NCBI RefSeq assembly: GCF_030345715.1
Contig: NZ_JAUASX010000009.1
Location: 124,001 to 188,000, forward strand
DNA from: Solimonas sp. SE-A11
Lineage (GTDB): Bacteria; Pseudomonadota; Gammaproteobacteria; Nevskiales; Nevskiaceae
Reading direction: 5' to 3'
DNA length: 64,000 nt
Part shown: positions 30,705 through 39,299 of the stretch, piece by piece
Layout of the letters: every line of letters starts with the position of its first letter
Position numbering within the stretch: the stretch's first letter is position 1
Notes under the pieces: generated by a model
Seen by the model: the letters and a program-made list of their open reading frames with translations, nothing else
Databases searched by the model: none
Told to the model about the DNA's origin: nothing
Translations under genes and position numbers: made by a program

Positions 30705-31325
30705 ATGAACGCCGAACACCACGCCGCGCTGGCGCGCACGCCGCTGAAGCTGGAGCCGGTGACGCTTACCGGGCGCCACCTGCGCCTGGAGCCCCTGGCC
30801 TTGGAGCATGCCGACGCGTTGGCCGAGGCCGGCGACGATCCTGCGATCTGGGCCTGGTACACGCACTCCGGCCAGGGCCTGGAGCGCACGCGCCGCTGGG
30901 TGCAGGAGGCGGTGGAGGGTCAGGCCGCCGGCAGGTTCCTGCCTTTCGTGCAGCGCGACCTGGCCAGTGGCCGGATCGTCGGCAGCACGCGCTACATGGC
31001 GATCGATGGCCCGAACCGCCGTGTCGAGATCGGCTGGACCTGGCTCGCCCCGGCCTTCCAGCGCACCGCCGCCAATACCGAATCCAAATACCTGTTGCTG
31101 CGCCATGCCTTCGAGGCGCTGGGCCTGATCCGCGTGGAGTTCAAGACCGACGCCCTCAACCAGGCCTCCCGCCGCGCCCTGGCCAGCATCGGGGCTACCC
31201 AGGAAGGCCTGTTCCGCAACCACATGATCGCGGAAACCGGTCGCCTGCGGCATTCGGTCTATTTCAGCGTCACGGACAGCGACTGGCCGGCGGTGAAGGC
31301 CGGCCTGGAACGCAAACTGGCGTAA
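30705..31325 (+). CDS. GNAT family N-acetyltransferase, RimJ/RimL-like
   Basis: The 206-residue product has the layout of the RimJ/RimL subgroup: TLTGRHLRLEPLALEHADALAEA at the start, FVQRDLASGRIVGSTRYMAI in the beta-sheet, EIGWTWLAPAFQRTAANTESKYLLLRHAFEALG with the acetyl-CoA-binding helix, and RVEFKTDALNQASRRALASIGATQEGLFRNHM. Such enzymes acetylate protein N-termini or small molecules; the substrate cannot be inferred. It sits between hom and thrC, 23 bases after hom, but there is no reason to link it to threonine synthesis. Confidence 0.9.
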   Translation: MNAEHHAALARTPLKLEPVTLTGRHLRLEPLALEHADALAEAGDDPAIWAWYTHSGQGLERTRRWVQEAVEGQAAGRFLPFVQRDLASGRIVGSTRYMAIDGPNRRVEIGWTWLAPAFQRTAANTESKYLLLRHAFEALGLIRVEFKTDALNQASRRALASIGATQEGLFRNHMIAETGRLRHSVYFSVTDSDWPAVKAGLERKLA

Positions 31326-31328
31326 AAT
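31323..31328 (+). promoter_or_regulatory. Candidate -10 element of thrC
   Basis: TAAAAT overlaps the stop of the acetyltransferase gene and lies 30 bases before the thrC GTG. The -35 region is not convincing, so this is a weak call. Confidence 0.35.
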
Positions 31329-31358
31329 CCCCTTTTCGGCACCCCTAGAGAACCTGAC

Positions 31359-32480
31359 GTGACCCGCTATACCGGCCTGATCGACCAATACCGCTCCCGC
31401 CTGCCGTTTGCCCCCGAGGTCCGCGCGATCTCGCTCGGCGAGGGCCGCACGCCGCTGATCAAGCTGGAGAACATCCCCAAGGACGTCGGCTTCGAGGGCG
31501 AGCTCTACGTGAAGTTCGAGGGCCTGAATCCCACCGGCTCGTTCAAGGACCGTGGCATGACCTCGGCCGTGACCCAGGCTGTGCACGAGGGCTCGCGCGC
31601 CATCATCTGCGCCTCCACCGGCAACACCTCCGCCGCCGCCGCCGCCTACGCCTCGCGCGCCGGCATCACCGCCTTCGTACTGATTCCGGAAGGCAAGATC
31701 GCCCTGGGCAAGCTGGCCCAGGCCGTGGTCCACGGTGCCGTGGTGGTGCAGATCCAGGGCAACTTCGACGACGGCATGCGCCTGGTCAAGGAAGTCGCCG
31801 AGACCGCCCCGGTGACCATCGTCAACTCGATCAACCCCTTCCGCCTGCAGGGCCAGAAGACCGCCGCCTTCGAGATCGTCGAGGCCCTGGGCCGCGCGCC
31901 GGACTACCACTGCCTGCCGGTCGGCAATGCCGGCAACATCACCGCCTACTGGATCGGCTATTCCGAGATGGCCGGCATGGAGACCGCCTCCAACAGCCTT
32001 CCGGTGGAACTGCGCAAGTACTCCACCGCCGCCGTGGTCTCGGGTCGCCCGAAGATGGTCGGCTTCCAGGCCGCCGGCGCCGCGCCCTTCCTGCGCGGTG
32101 GCCCGGTGAAGGAACCGGAAACCGTCGCCACCGCCATCCGCATCGGCGACCCGCAGTCCTGGAACCAGGCCTGGGCCGCGCAGAAGGAATCGGGCGGCTG
32201 GTTCGACGAGTGCAGCGACGAGGAAATCCTGAAGACGCAGCGCTACCTCGCCGAGAAGGAGGGCGTATTCTGCGAGCCGGCCTCCGCTGCCTCGCTCTGT
32301 GGTGCGCTGCGTGACATCAAGGCCGGCAAGATCCCCAACGGCAGCACCGTGGTCTGCACCCTGACCGGCAACGGCCTCAAGGACCCGGACATCATCGTCA
32401 AAGGCGGCCTGCAGGGCCTGATCCAGGTACCGGCGGCGCGCAGCGCGGTGGAGAAGGCGCTGCTGGATCGTCTGTCCTAA
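31359..32480 (+). CDS. thrC: Threonine synthase
   Basis: A PLP enzyme that converts phosphohomoserine to threonine. The 373-residue product is of the shorter type without the N-terminal extension of E. coli ThrC (428). It has LGEGRTPLIKLEN, the PLP lysine in LNPTGSFKDRGMTSAVTQA, ICASTGNTSAAAAAYASRAG, LPVGNAGNITAYWIGY and EPASAASLCGAL, with the Ser/Thr phosphate-binding loop VVCTLTGNGLKD. Start GTG 31359 follows GAGAACCT. It closes the alaC-hom-GNAT-thrC group; a REPIN follows it. Confidence 0.97.
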   Translation: MTRYTGLIDQYRSRLPFAPEVRAISLGEGRTPLIKLENIPKDVGFEGELYVKFEGLNPTGSFKDRGMTSAVTQAVHEGSRAIICASTGNTSAAAAAYASRAGITAFVLIPEGKIALGKLAQAVVHGAVVVQIQGNFDDGMRLVKEVAETAPVTIVNSINPFRLQGQKTAAFEIVEALGRAPDYHCLPVGNAGNITAYWIGYSEMAGMETASNSLPVELRKYSTAAVVSGRPKMVGFQAAGAAPFLRGGPVKEPETVATAIRIGDPQSWNQAWAAQKESGGWFDECSDEEILKTQRYLAEKEGVFCEPASAASLCGALRDIKAGKIPNGSTVVCTLTGNGLKDPDIIVKGGLQGLIQVPAARSAVEKALLDRLS

Positions 32481-32494
32481 GTTGCACTGGTTTT

Positions 32495-32561
32495 GTGGGA
32501 GCGGCTTTTAGCCGCGATCTTTTCGGCATCATCAAAAGATCGCGGCTAAAGCCGCTCCCAC
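32495..32561 (+). repeat. REPIN-type palindrome between thrC and recJ
   Basis: Left arm 32495-32523 (starting GTGGGAGCGGCTTTTAGCC) and right arm 32534-32561 are reverse complements apart from one missing base, with a 10-base spacer. GTGGGAGCGGC ends are the hallmark of REP sequences in pseudomonads and relatives, which are moved by RAYT transposases (general knowledge). No RAYT gene is in the window. The recJ ribosome-binding site begins about 10 bases after the right arm. Confidence 0.88.
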
Positions 32562-32583
32562 TTTCACATCCGGGAGAGCTTGA

Positions 32584-34287
32584 TTGACCCTGCTGATCCG
32601 CCCCCGTCCCGGCGCTGATGCCAGCGGCTTCCCGGAGACCCTGCATCCGGTGCTGCGCCGCCTCTACGCGGCGCGCGGCGTGGCCGCCGCGCAACTCTCC
32701 CTGGAACTGAAGCACCTGCTGCCGCCCTCCGGGCTGCTCGGCATCGAGCCGGCGGCGGCGCTGCTGGCGGACGCCATCGAAGCGGGCGAGGGCATCGTCA
32801 TCGCCGGCGATTACGACGCCGACGGTGCCACCGGCACCGCGCTGGCCGTGCTGGGTCTACGCGCCCTGGGCGCGGCCGAGGTGCAATACGTGGTGCCGGA
32901 CCGCTTTCGCATGGGTTACGGCCTGTCGCCGGAGCTGGCGGAACTGGCGGCGGCGACTGGTGCCGGCGTGCTGGTGACGGTGGATAACGGCATCGCCAGC
33001 ATCGCCGGCGTGCAACACGCCCAGGAGCTGGGCCTGAGCGTGGTGGTGACCGACCACCATCTGCCGGGCCCGGAACTGCCCACGGCCGACGCCATCGTCA
33101 ATCCCAACCAGCCGGGTTGCGGCTTCACCTCCAAGGCCATGGCGGGTGTCGGCGTGATGTTCTACCTGCTGCTGGCCCTGCGCGCCGAACTGCGCAGCCG
33201 CGGCGCTTTCGAGGGGCAGGCCGAGCCGAACCTGTCGGAGTGGCTGGACCTGGTGGCCCTGGGCACGGTCGCCGACCTGGCGCGCCTGGACTACAACAAC
33301 CGCATCCTGGTGGAGCAGGGCCTGCGCCGCATCCGTGCCGGCCGCGCCCGTCCGGGCCTGCTGGCCCTGCTGAAGCTGGCAGGCCGTGACCCCGCCCGCG
33401 TCGGCTCGACGGACCTCGGTTTCGCCCTGGGGCCGCGCATCAATGCCGCCGGGCGCCTGGATGACATCCGCACCGGCATCGACTGCCTGCTGGCGGACTC
33501 CGAGGAGGAAGCACAGGCCCTGGCGGCGCAGCTCGACCGCTTCAACCGCGAGCGCCGCGAACTGCAGGCGCAGATGAGCGGGGAGGCGCTGCTGCTCAGC
33601 GAGGACAACGAGTCCGTCGGCGTGGTGCTATTCGAAGAGGACTGGCACGAGGGCATCGTCGGGCTGGTGGCATCCAAGCTGAAGGAACGCCTGCACCGTC
33701 CCTCCATCGCCTTTGCGCGCGCGCAGGAGCCGGGCCTGCTGAAGGGCTCGGCTCGGTCGATCGATGGACTGCACGTGCGGGATGCGCTGGCCGCGGTCGA
33801 CGCGCGCCAGCCGGGCCTGATCGGGCGCTTCGGCGGCCACGCCATGGCGGCGGGTCTGAGCCTGCCGGAGGCCAACCTGCCGGCCTTCGCCCAGGCCTTC
33901 GACGCGATCTGCCGCGAATGGCTCAGCGAAGCGCAGCTGCAGCGCGTGCTGGAGACGGATGGAGAGCTGCGGGCCGAGGAGCTGCAGTTGGCCACCGCCC
34001 TGCAACTGGAACATGCCGGTCCCTGGGGGCAGGGTTTCCCCGAGCCGATGTTCGAGGGGCATTTCGAGGTACTCGACGCGCGCCTGATCGGCAGCGACGG
34101 CCAGCACGCCAAGTACCGCCTGCGCAGCGCGGCCGGCGGCGCGCCGCTGACCGCCGTGGACTTCAACGGCGGCGAGCGCCTGCAGCCGCCGCACAACCGA
34201 CTGCAGGCGGTGTTCACGCTGTCGGTGAACCGCTGGCAGGGCGCGGAGTCGCTGGACCTGCGCATCGAGCACCTGCAGGCGCTTTGA
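32584..34287 (+). CDS. recJ: Single-stranded-DNA exonuclease RecJ
   Basis: A 5'-3' exonuclease in recombination and mismatch repair. The 567 residues belong to the DHH family: IVIAGDYDADGATGTALAV, VLVTVDNGIASIAGV, VVVTDHHLPGPELPTADAIVNPN with the DHH motif, LVALGTVADL, and in DHHA1 GRFGGHAMAAGLSL. A C-terminal OB fold ends the protein (about 455-567). The start is TTG 32584 after GGGAGAG; there is no in-frame ATG nearby, so a rare start codon is used. A stray repeat half and a terminator lie downstream. Confidence 0.96.
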   Translation: MTLLIRPRPGADASGFPETLHPVLRRLYAARGVAAAQLSLELKHLLPPSGLLGIEPAAALLADAIEAGEGIVIAGDYDADGATGTALAVLGLRALGAAEVQYVVPDRFRMGYGLSPELAELAAATGAGVLVTVDNGIASIAGVQHAQELGLSVVVTDHHLPGPELPTADAIVNPNQPGCGFTSKAMAGVGVMFYLLLALRAELRSRGAFEGQAEPNLSEWLDLVALGTVADLARLDYNNRILVEQGLRRIRAGRARPGLLALLKLAGRDPARVGSTDLGFALGPRINAAGRLDDIRTGIDCLLADSEEEAQALAAQLDRFNRERRELQAQMSGEALLLSEDNESVGVVLFEEDWHEGIVGLVASKLKERLHRPSIAFARAQEPGLLKGSARSIDGLHVRDALAAVDARQPGLIGRFGGHAMAAGLSLPEANLPAFAQAFDAICREWLSEAQLQRVLETDGELRAEELQLATALQLEHAGPWGQGFPEPMFEGHFEVLDARLIGSDGQHAKYRLRSAAGGAPLTAVDFNGGERLQPPHNRLQAVFTLSVNRWQGAESLDLRIEHLQAL

Positions 34288-34364
34288 TACTGCTGGCGGC
34301 ACCGGGCTTTTCGTGGCGCCTGGTTTCGTGCAGCGGAGCCAGCGCGCCGTCGCAAGCCTTGCAA

Positions 34365-34394
34365 TCCCGGCTTCGCTGCGCGAGGCCGGGCTAC
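34365..34394 (+). repeat. Single GTAGCCCGG-type palindrome
   Basis: CCCGGC at 34366-34371 pairs with GCCGGG at 34385-34390, with further pairing of CTTCGC/GCGAG inside, and the right side continues into CTAC. On the minus strand it reads GTAGCCCGGCC, the same head as the repeat at 43298-43373. It is a half-element of that family. Confidence 0.6.
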
Positions 34395-34421
34395 GTCGAC
34401 TGCAGGCCGCAAGTGCCGCCC

Positions 34422-34550
34422 ATGAATACAGCTACTGCAGCGAAGACGCCCAGGAAGGCCCGCGGCCCTTTGCGGAGAAGCGCAAGCCGCGTGACACGGT
34501 TCAGGAGTCGGTTGCTTCACTTGCAAATGATTCATCGCCCCCGGGCGTGA
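34422..34550 (+). CDS. Possible small basic protein (weak)
   Basis: An ATG-started frame of 42 codons encodes a very basic peptide (MNTATAAKTPRKARGPLRRS at the start) with arginine-rich continuation. There is no clear ribosome-binding site and no recognised family. It overlaps a longer frame in another phase, so at most one of the two is real. Confidence 0.2.
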   Translation: MNTATAAKTPRKARGPLRRSASRVTRFRSRLLHLQMIHRPRA

Positions 34551-34734
34551 AGAGCAAACGCCCCTGCGTCGCTCCCGTCATCAAAGGGCTGCTGGAGTCT
34601 CATGAGACCGAGGGTAAAGTCGTCCGTCTACCAAATGAAATCGGCACCGTTCAGGCCGTATCCTGAGTCTGCCCAGTCTGCGTTGAACAAGCCGGACTGA
34701 GCAGGCTGTTGCGGGTATCTGGCATCTGGACTTG

Positions 34735-34760
34735 AAAGCGCGCCTTATGGCGCGCTTTTT
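34735..34760 (+). terminator. Rho-independent terminator
   Basis: A perfect 10-bp stem (AAAGCGCGCC at 34735-34744, GGCGCGCTTT at 34749-34758) with loop TTAT is followed by Ts to 34760. It lies between recJ and the convergent gene at 34849 and could act in both directions because the left arm begins with As. Confidence 0.9.
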
Positions 34761-34848
34761 CGTGCTTGCTCTCGTGAGTTCCAGAGGGTGTTTGCCGTCA
34801 TTTCGCAGCAGCCTTTCGTAGCCATGGCTGTTGCTGTGGCTCCCAAGC

Positions 34849-37800
34849 TCAGCCTGCCGGGAACACCAGCGGCACCGCACGCGCCAGCGCGTTGCCCTGG
34901 AGATAATCGGCACCGATGCGGCGCCACAGTTCGGCCAGGCGCGGATCGTCGAGGTTGTGCACGATCAGGCGGCGTTCCAGCGCCCGTGCCAGGCGCAGCG
35001 CCGATTCGGCCAGGGCCTGCTCGCCCGGATCGCTGGCGGCGGCGGGATACAGCGTGGCATCCACGCGCAGGAACTCCGCGGGCAGGGCGCGCAGCAGGGC
35101 GAGTTCGCCGGAGCCACGGGCGCTGAAGCCGTCGATCGCCAGGCGGCAGCCCATCGAGCGCAGCACGCCGGCGAAATTCACCGCCGACTGCGGGTGCGCC
35201 AGCAATGCCTTCTGCTCGGCCAGGAAGCAGATGCGATCCGGCGTCACGGCATTGCTCTGGCCCAGCTGCTCCACCACGCTCTCGATGAAGCGCGGGTCGA
35301 TCAGTGAGACGCCGGAGAGGGGAATGAACAGCAGCGCCAAGTCCCCTAGGGTGTCCGGCTGGCGTGCCAACTGGCCGAGCATGCGCTGGATGGTCCAGCG
35401 ATCCAGTTCGCCGGCCAGGCGCTGGCGTTCTGCCGCCGGCATGAAGCCCGGCGCCGGTGTCCAGAAGCCTTCCTCGTCTTCCAGTGCCAGTTGCAGCTCC
35501 AGCATCTGTCCGCGACGTGGCTGCGACTGCTGCAGGGTCTGCGTGGTGAGGTGCAGCAGGCCCTGCTCCAGGCCATTGCGGATGCGGCGGGCCCAGATCG
35601 CGTCATCGGCCGGCGCGCGGTGGCGGCTCATGCTCTCGTCGTACACCTTGATGCTGTTGCGGCCGGCGCGCTTGGCGGCACCGCAGGCCTCCTCGGCACG
35701 GCGCACCACTTCCTGTGCGCCCTCCGACTGGCCGTTGAATTCGGCGATGCCGACGCTCGGCGTCAGGTTGTACTGACGTGCCTCCCAGGTGAAGCGGGTG
35801 GAGGCCACCGTGCGCCGCAGCGCCTCGGCGAAGGTACGGGCGCGATCGGCGCTGGAGTTGCCCAGCAGGATCGCAAAGCGGTCGGCGCCCATCCGGTAAA
35901 GCTCCCCGGCGCTGCCGGTGAGGTTGGCCAGCAGCTCCGCCAGGCGCACCAGCACCGCGTCGCCCGCCGCGGGGCCGCCGCTGTCGGCCACGCGCGAGAA
36001 ATGATCCAGGTCCAGCCACAGCATGGCGTGGCTGCGCGGCGCCAGCTTGGCGGCGTCGATCAGCTCGCGCAGGCGCTGCTCGCAGGCATTGCGCAACGGC
36101 AGCCCGGTGAGGGGGTCCTTGATGCTTGCGACACGCGCGGACTCGGTGGCTGGCAGGCCCGCCGTGGCAGCGGCCTGCACCGCGCTGCGCTCGCGCAGGA
36201 CCACCACCGCACCGGCGATGCGGTTGCTGCGCGTGCGGATGGGGCTCGCGGTGGCCATCACCGGACGTTCCGCACCGCCGCGTGGGACGATGACCATGCT
36301 GTCGCCATGCTCGATGCGTGCACCGCGTTCCATGGCGGAGCGGGCCAGGTCGGAGCCGCCCTCGGAGGCGCCGTCGCTGCCGGTGTGGCGGGTGATGCAG
36401 ATCTCCGCGAACGGCTGGCCGCGTGCCGTCTTCAGCGGCGTGCCGGTCAGGCGCTCCGCCGCCGGGTTCATGTCCTCCACGCGGCCATTCTCGTCGGTGC
36501 TGATCACCGCTTCGTCCAGCGCTTGCAGGGCTAGCGAGTGGCGCTCGAGCTGGCGGGCCGAGGACTCCTGCAGCCGGCGGCGTTCACCGGTCTCGGTGGC
36601 CAGCTGCGAATTGATGCTGATGTTGCGGTCGGTGACGTCGCGCAACTGGCGCACGCGCTCGTTGTGCCAGTGGGCGAACAGCCCCAGCTCGTTGGCGGCG
36701 CCGTCGTTGGCCAGCAGGCCGAGCGTGTCGTTGGTGCCGGAGGTTTCCGACATGCGCTCCACCATCTTCGACAGCGGCCCCAGTACCAGAACGCGGAAGC
36801 CGAGATACAGCACCAGCACCAGTACCAGCAGGGCGGCGGCAGTCAGGCCCAGCATGCGCAGGAACAGGGCATCGGCCCCGGCGAAGCCCTGGCTGGCCGA
36901 GGTCACGCGCAGCACGCGCCAGCCGGGGTAGCCGAGCTCGAAGGCGGAGACATAGCTGCGGCCGCCGAGCACCGGGTCGCCGGACAGTATTACGAAGCCC
37001 GGCTTGGCCTCCCACAGCCGGCGGTCCTTGCCGCTCATCCATAGCGACAGCAGGACGGTCTGCACCTCTTCCGGCGACAGCTCGCGCGTGTCGGCCTTCA
37101 GCTTCTTGGCCGCGGCGGCGAGAGGCGACTGCGCGAACTCCTCCAGTAGTTCCTCGTTGCGGTCGTGCAGCGCCAGGGCCAGCGGGTTGTAGGCGCCGAA
37201 CTCCTGCGCCAGCCCGGCCAGGTTGAGCAGTTTGTCCTTCGGCAGCTTCTCCGCCATGGCCGGCGAGGCGGCCAGGATGTTGCTGTCGGCGTCCAGCAGC
37301 AGCGAGTAGCCGCGCAGGTCGCGGCTGTGGGCAGCGAAGGCTTCCAGCACCGTGGGGACCGGCAGGGCCACCGTCACCGCGCCGACGAAGCGGCCTTCAC
37401 GCCGCAGCGGCAGGCTGCAGGTCAGGGTCGCGGTCTTGGACAGCGGCTCGCGCACGCTGAGGCTCCAGCTGCAACGGTCGTCATCGACCAGGCGAGACGG
37501 CGTGTACCAGCGCTCACGCCAGTAGGGCACCACGCGAGGGTCGTTGTAGTCGTCGCGCTGCTGCAGGCGGCCGTCGGCGCCGCGCAGCCACAGCAGGCTG
37601 GCGCGCTCGGCGTCCGGGCGCAGGGTATAGGGTTCCGGCCAGATGCCGACCGCGGCGGCGAGCGGGCTGCCGCCGGCCAGGGCAGGGACCAGGGTCTTCA
37701 GGCTGTCCGGGTGGGAGTGCGGCACCAGGGCGGCAATGCTCCGGGCGAGTTCCTCGGCCTGGCCGGCGTACTGGCCGATCTCCAGCGCCAGGCGGCGTCC

Positions 37801-38004
37801 ACTTTCCTGCTCGTAGCGGAAGGTCTCGCCTGCCAGTTCGTCGCGCACGAAGAACTTGCCGGCGATGGCCGCGGCGGCCACCCCCAGCAGCAGCAGCACC
37901 GTGAGCATCGTGGCGAGCTTGAACTGCAGCGTCTCGTGCCAGCGCAGGACCGGCAGGACGGCGGCTTTCGGAGAGGGGGCCTGAGCATTCATTGGGAAAG
38001 CCAT
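34849..38004 (-). CDS. Cache-HAMP-PAS protein with degenerate GGDEF and EAL domains
   Basis: A 1051-residue inner-membrane signalling protein. Order: membrane helix (28-52), periplasmic Cache-like sensor (about 55-375; WYTPSRLVDDDRCSWSLSVR), membrane helix (380-408), HAMP, PAS (about 490-605; AVISTDENGRVEDMNPAAERL), GGDEF-like (about 628-790) and EAL-like (about 800-1045). The cyclase signature reads GADRF (706-710), not GGDEF. In the EAL domain the catalytic Asn, Glu, second Asp and Lys positions are replaced (FIPLSG, FLAEQ, IDGFSARG, FLRVD). Both catalytic sites are therefore probably dead, as in receptor-type proteins such as LapD. The start at 38004 is ATG; ATG 37992 is an alternative. 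It lies just downstream of sufS on the same strand. Confidence 0.88.
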   Translation of the reverse strand: MAFPMNAQAPSPKAAVLPVLRWHETLQFKLATMLTVLLLLGVAAAAIAGKFFVRDELAGETFRYEQESGRRLALEIGQYAGQAEELARSIAALVPHSHPDSLKTLVPALAGGSPLAAAVGIWPEPYTLRPDAERASLLWLRGADGRLQQRDDYNDPRVVPYWRERWYTPSRLVDDDRCSWSLSVREPLSKTATLTCSLPLRREGRFVGAVTVALPVPTVLEAFAAHSRDLRGYSLLLDADSNILAASPAMAEKLPKDKLLNLAGLAQEFGAYNPLALALHDRNEELLEEFAQSPLAAAAKKLKADTRELSPEEVQTVLLSLWMSGKDRRLWEAKPGFVILSGDPVLGGRSYVSAFELGYPGWRVLRVTSASQGFAGADALFLRMLGLTAAALLVLVLVLYLGFRVLVLGPLSKMVERMSETSGTNDTLGLLANDGAANELGLFAHWHNERVRQLRDVTDRNISINSQLATETGERRRLQESSARQLERHSLALQALDEAVISTDENGRVEDMNPAAERLTGTPLKTARGQPFAEICITRHTGSDGASEGGSDLARSAMERGARIEHGDSMVIVPRGGAERPVMATASPIRTRSNRIAGAVVVLRERSAVQAAATAGLPATESARVASIKDPLTGLPLRNACEQRLRELIDAAKLAPRSHAMLWLDLDHFSRVADSGGPAAGDAVLVRLAELLANLTGSAGELYRMGADRFAILLGNSSADRARTFAEALRRTVASTRFTWEARQYNLTPSVGIAEFNGQSEGAQEVVRRAEEACGAAKRAGRNSIKVYDESMSRHRAPADDAIWARRIRNGLEQGLLHLTTQTLQQSQPRRGQMLELQLALEDEEGFWTPAPGFMPAAERQRLAGELDRWTIQRMLGQLARQPDTLGDLALLFIPLSGVSLIDPRFIESVVEQLGQSNAVTPDRICFLAEQKALLAHPQSAVNFAGVLRSMGCRLAIDGFSARGSGELALLRALPAEFLRVDATLYPAAASDPGEQALAESALRLARALERRLIVHNLDDPRLAELWRRIGADYLQGNALARAVPLVFPAG

Positions 38005-38046
38005 GATTGCACAGGGAACAGCGCCGCCACAGCCCCCCGTTGTAGA

Positions 38047-38082
38047 GCAGGCATCGTGCCTGCAGGCCGGCAAGTACCGGCC
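38047..38082. repeat. Double hairpin between sufS and the degenerate GGDEF/EAL gene
   Basis: Two neighbouring perfect hairpins: GCAGGCA-TCG-TGCCTGC at 38047-38063 and GGCCGG-CAAGTA-CCGGCC at 38065-38082. There is no T-tract on either strand, so an interspersed repeat or an mRNA stabiliser after sufS is more likely than a terminator. Confidence 0.6.
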
Positions 38083-38090
38083 CCGCCAGC

Positions 38091-39299
38091 TCAGCCGAAC
38101 AGCCGGACCACCTTGTGCAGTGCAGCAACCAGCTGGTCGATGTCATCCTCGCCGTTGTAGGCCGCCAGCGAGGCGCGGGCGGTGGCCGGCACGGCGAAGC
38201 GCTCCATCAGCGGCATGGTGCAGTGGTGGCCGGTGCGGATCGCCACGCCCTCCTGGTCCAGGATGCTGCCGATATCGTGCGGGTGGGCGCCTTGCATGAC
38301 GAAGGACAGGATGCCGCCCTTGTTGGCGGCGGTGCCGATCAGCCGCAGGCCCGGGATCGCGGCCACGCGCGGCGTGGCGTACTCCAGCAGGGCGTGCTCA
38401 TGGGCGGCGATCGCCTCCAGGCCCACCGACCCGATCCAGTCCAGCGCTGCGGCAAAGCCGATGGCGCCGGCCATGTCGGGCGTGCCGGCCTCGAACTTGT
38501 AGGGCACCTCGTTCCAGGTGCTGCCCTCGAAGGCCACGGTGCGGATCATGTCGCCGCCGCCATGCCAGGGCGGCATGGCTTCCAGGTGCTCGCGCCGGGC
38601 CACCAGGCAGCCGAAGCCGGTGGGACCATAGGCCTTGTGCGCCGAGCAGACGTAGAAATCCGCGCCCAGGGCGGGGAAGTCCACCGGCAAGTGGGCGATC
38701 GCCTGGGCGCCGTCCACCAGCACCGGGATGCCGCGGGTCTTGGCCTCGCGGATGATGGCTTCCACCGGGTTGACCGTGCCCAGTGAGTTGGACACATGCA
38801 CTACCGAGATCAGCCGGGTGCGCGGGCCGATCAGCTTCAGCCACTCCTCGAACACCAGCTCGCCGGCGTCGTTCACCGGGGCGGCCACGGTCTTCGCGCC
38901 GGCCAGCTGCCAGGGCACGATGTTGGAGTGGTGCTCCATGCCGGTCAGCAGCACCTCGTCGCCGGGCTGGATGCGCGGCGCCAGGAAGCTGCGCGCCACC
39001 AGGTTGATGGCCTCGGTGGTACCGCGGGTAAAGACGATCTCTTCGCGGGTGGAATTGAACCAGCGGGCGATGCGGTCGCGCGCGCCCTCGTAGAGGCCGG
39101 TGGCGCGCTCGGCCAGCTCGTGCACCGCGCGGTGCACGTTGGCGTTCGAGGTCCGGTAATAGCCGTCCATCGCGCGCAGCACGCTTTCGGGCTTCTGCGT
39201 GGTAGCGGCGTTGTCGAGGTAGGCCAGGCGCTTGCCGCGGACCTGCTCGCGCAGGATCGGGAAGTCCGCGCGCACCCGCGCCAGGTCGTAGCCGCTCAC
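38091..39299 (-). CDS. sufS: Cysteine desulfurase SufS
   Basis: Takes sulfur from cysteine for Fe-S cluster assembly. The 402-residue group II desulfurase shows AYLDNAATTQKPESVLRAM, the SNANVHRAVHELAE segment, LTGMEHHSNIVPWQ, the PLP lysine in VCSAHKAYGPTGFG, and RTGHHCTMPLM with the catalytic Cys. GTG 39299 overlaps the sufD stop as GTGA. The frame is open 134 codons further upstream through sufD; that part is not the protein. SufS normally needs SufE or SufU; neither is encoded in this window. Confidence 0.97.
   Translation of the reverse strand: MSGYDLARVRADFPILREQVRGKRLAYLDNAATTQKPESVLRAMDGYYRTSNANVHRAVHELAERATGLYEGARDRIARWFNSTREEIVFTRGTTEAINLVARSFLAPRIQPGDEVLLTGMEHHSNIVPWQLAGAKTVAAPVNDAGELVFEEWLKLIGPRTRLISVVHVSNSLGTVNPVEAIIREAKTRGIPVLVDGAQAIAHLPVDFPALGADFYVCSAHKAYGPTGFGCLVARREHLEAMPPWHGGGDMIRTVAFEGSTWNEVPYKFEAGTPDMAGAIGFAAALDWIGSVGLEAIAAHEHALLEYATPRVAAIPGLRLIGTAANKGGILSFVMQGAHPHDIGSILDQEGVAIRTGHHCTMPLMERFAVPATARASLAAYNGEDDIDQLVAALHKVVRLFG

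Larger units (their letters stand above)
34288..34734 (+). other. Gene-poor, lower-GC gap after recJ
   Basis: About 450 bases without a convincing gene, with lower GC content from 34500 on. It holds a palindromic repeat at 34365-34394 and a weak small reading frame at 34422-34550. A second frame, open from 34313 to 34666, has a fairly protein-like end (the residues before its stop read VVRLPNEIGTVQAVS) but no ribosome-binding site. The gap ends in a strong terminator, so some transcript, either from recJ or an unrecognised RNA, probably ends there. I see no tRNA or known structured RNA. Confidence 0.5.

Noticed and set aside
34680-34760. A tRNA or known structured RNA before the terminator
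   Set aside because: No acceptor stem, no GTTC-type T-loop and no CCA region can be aligned.
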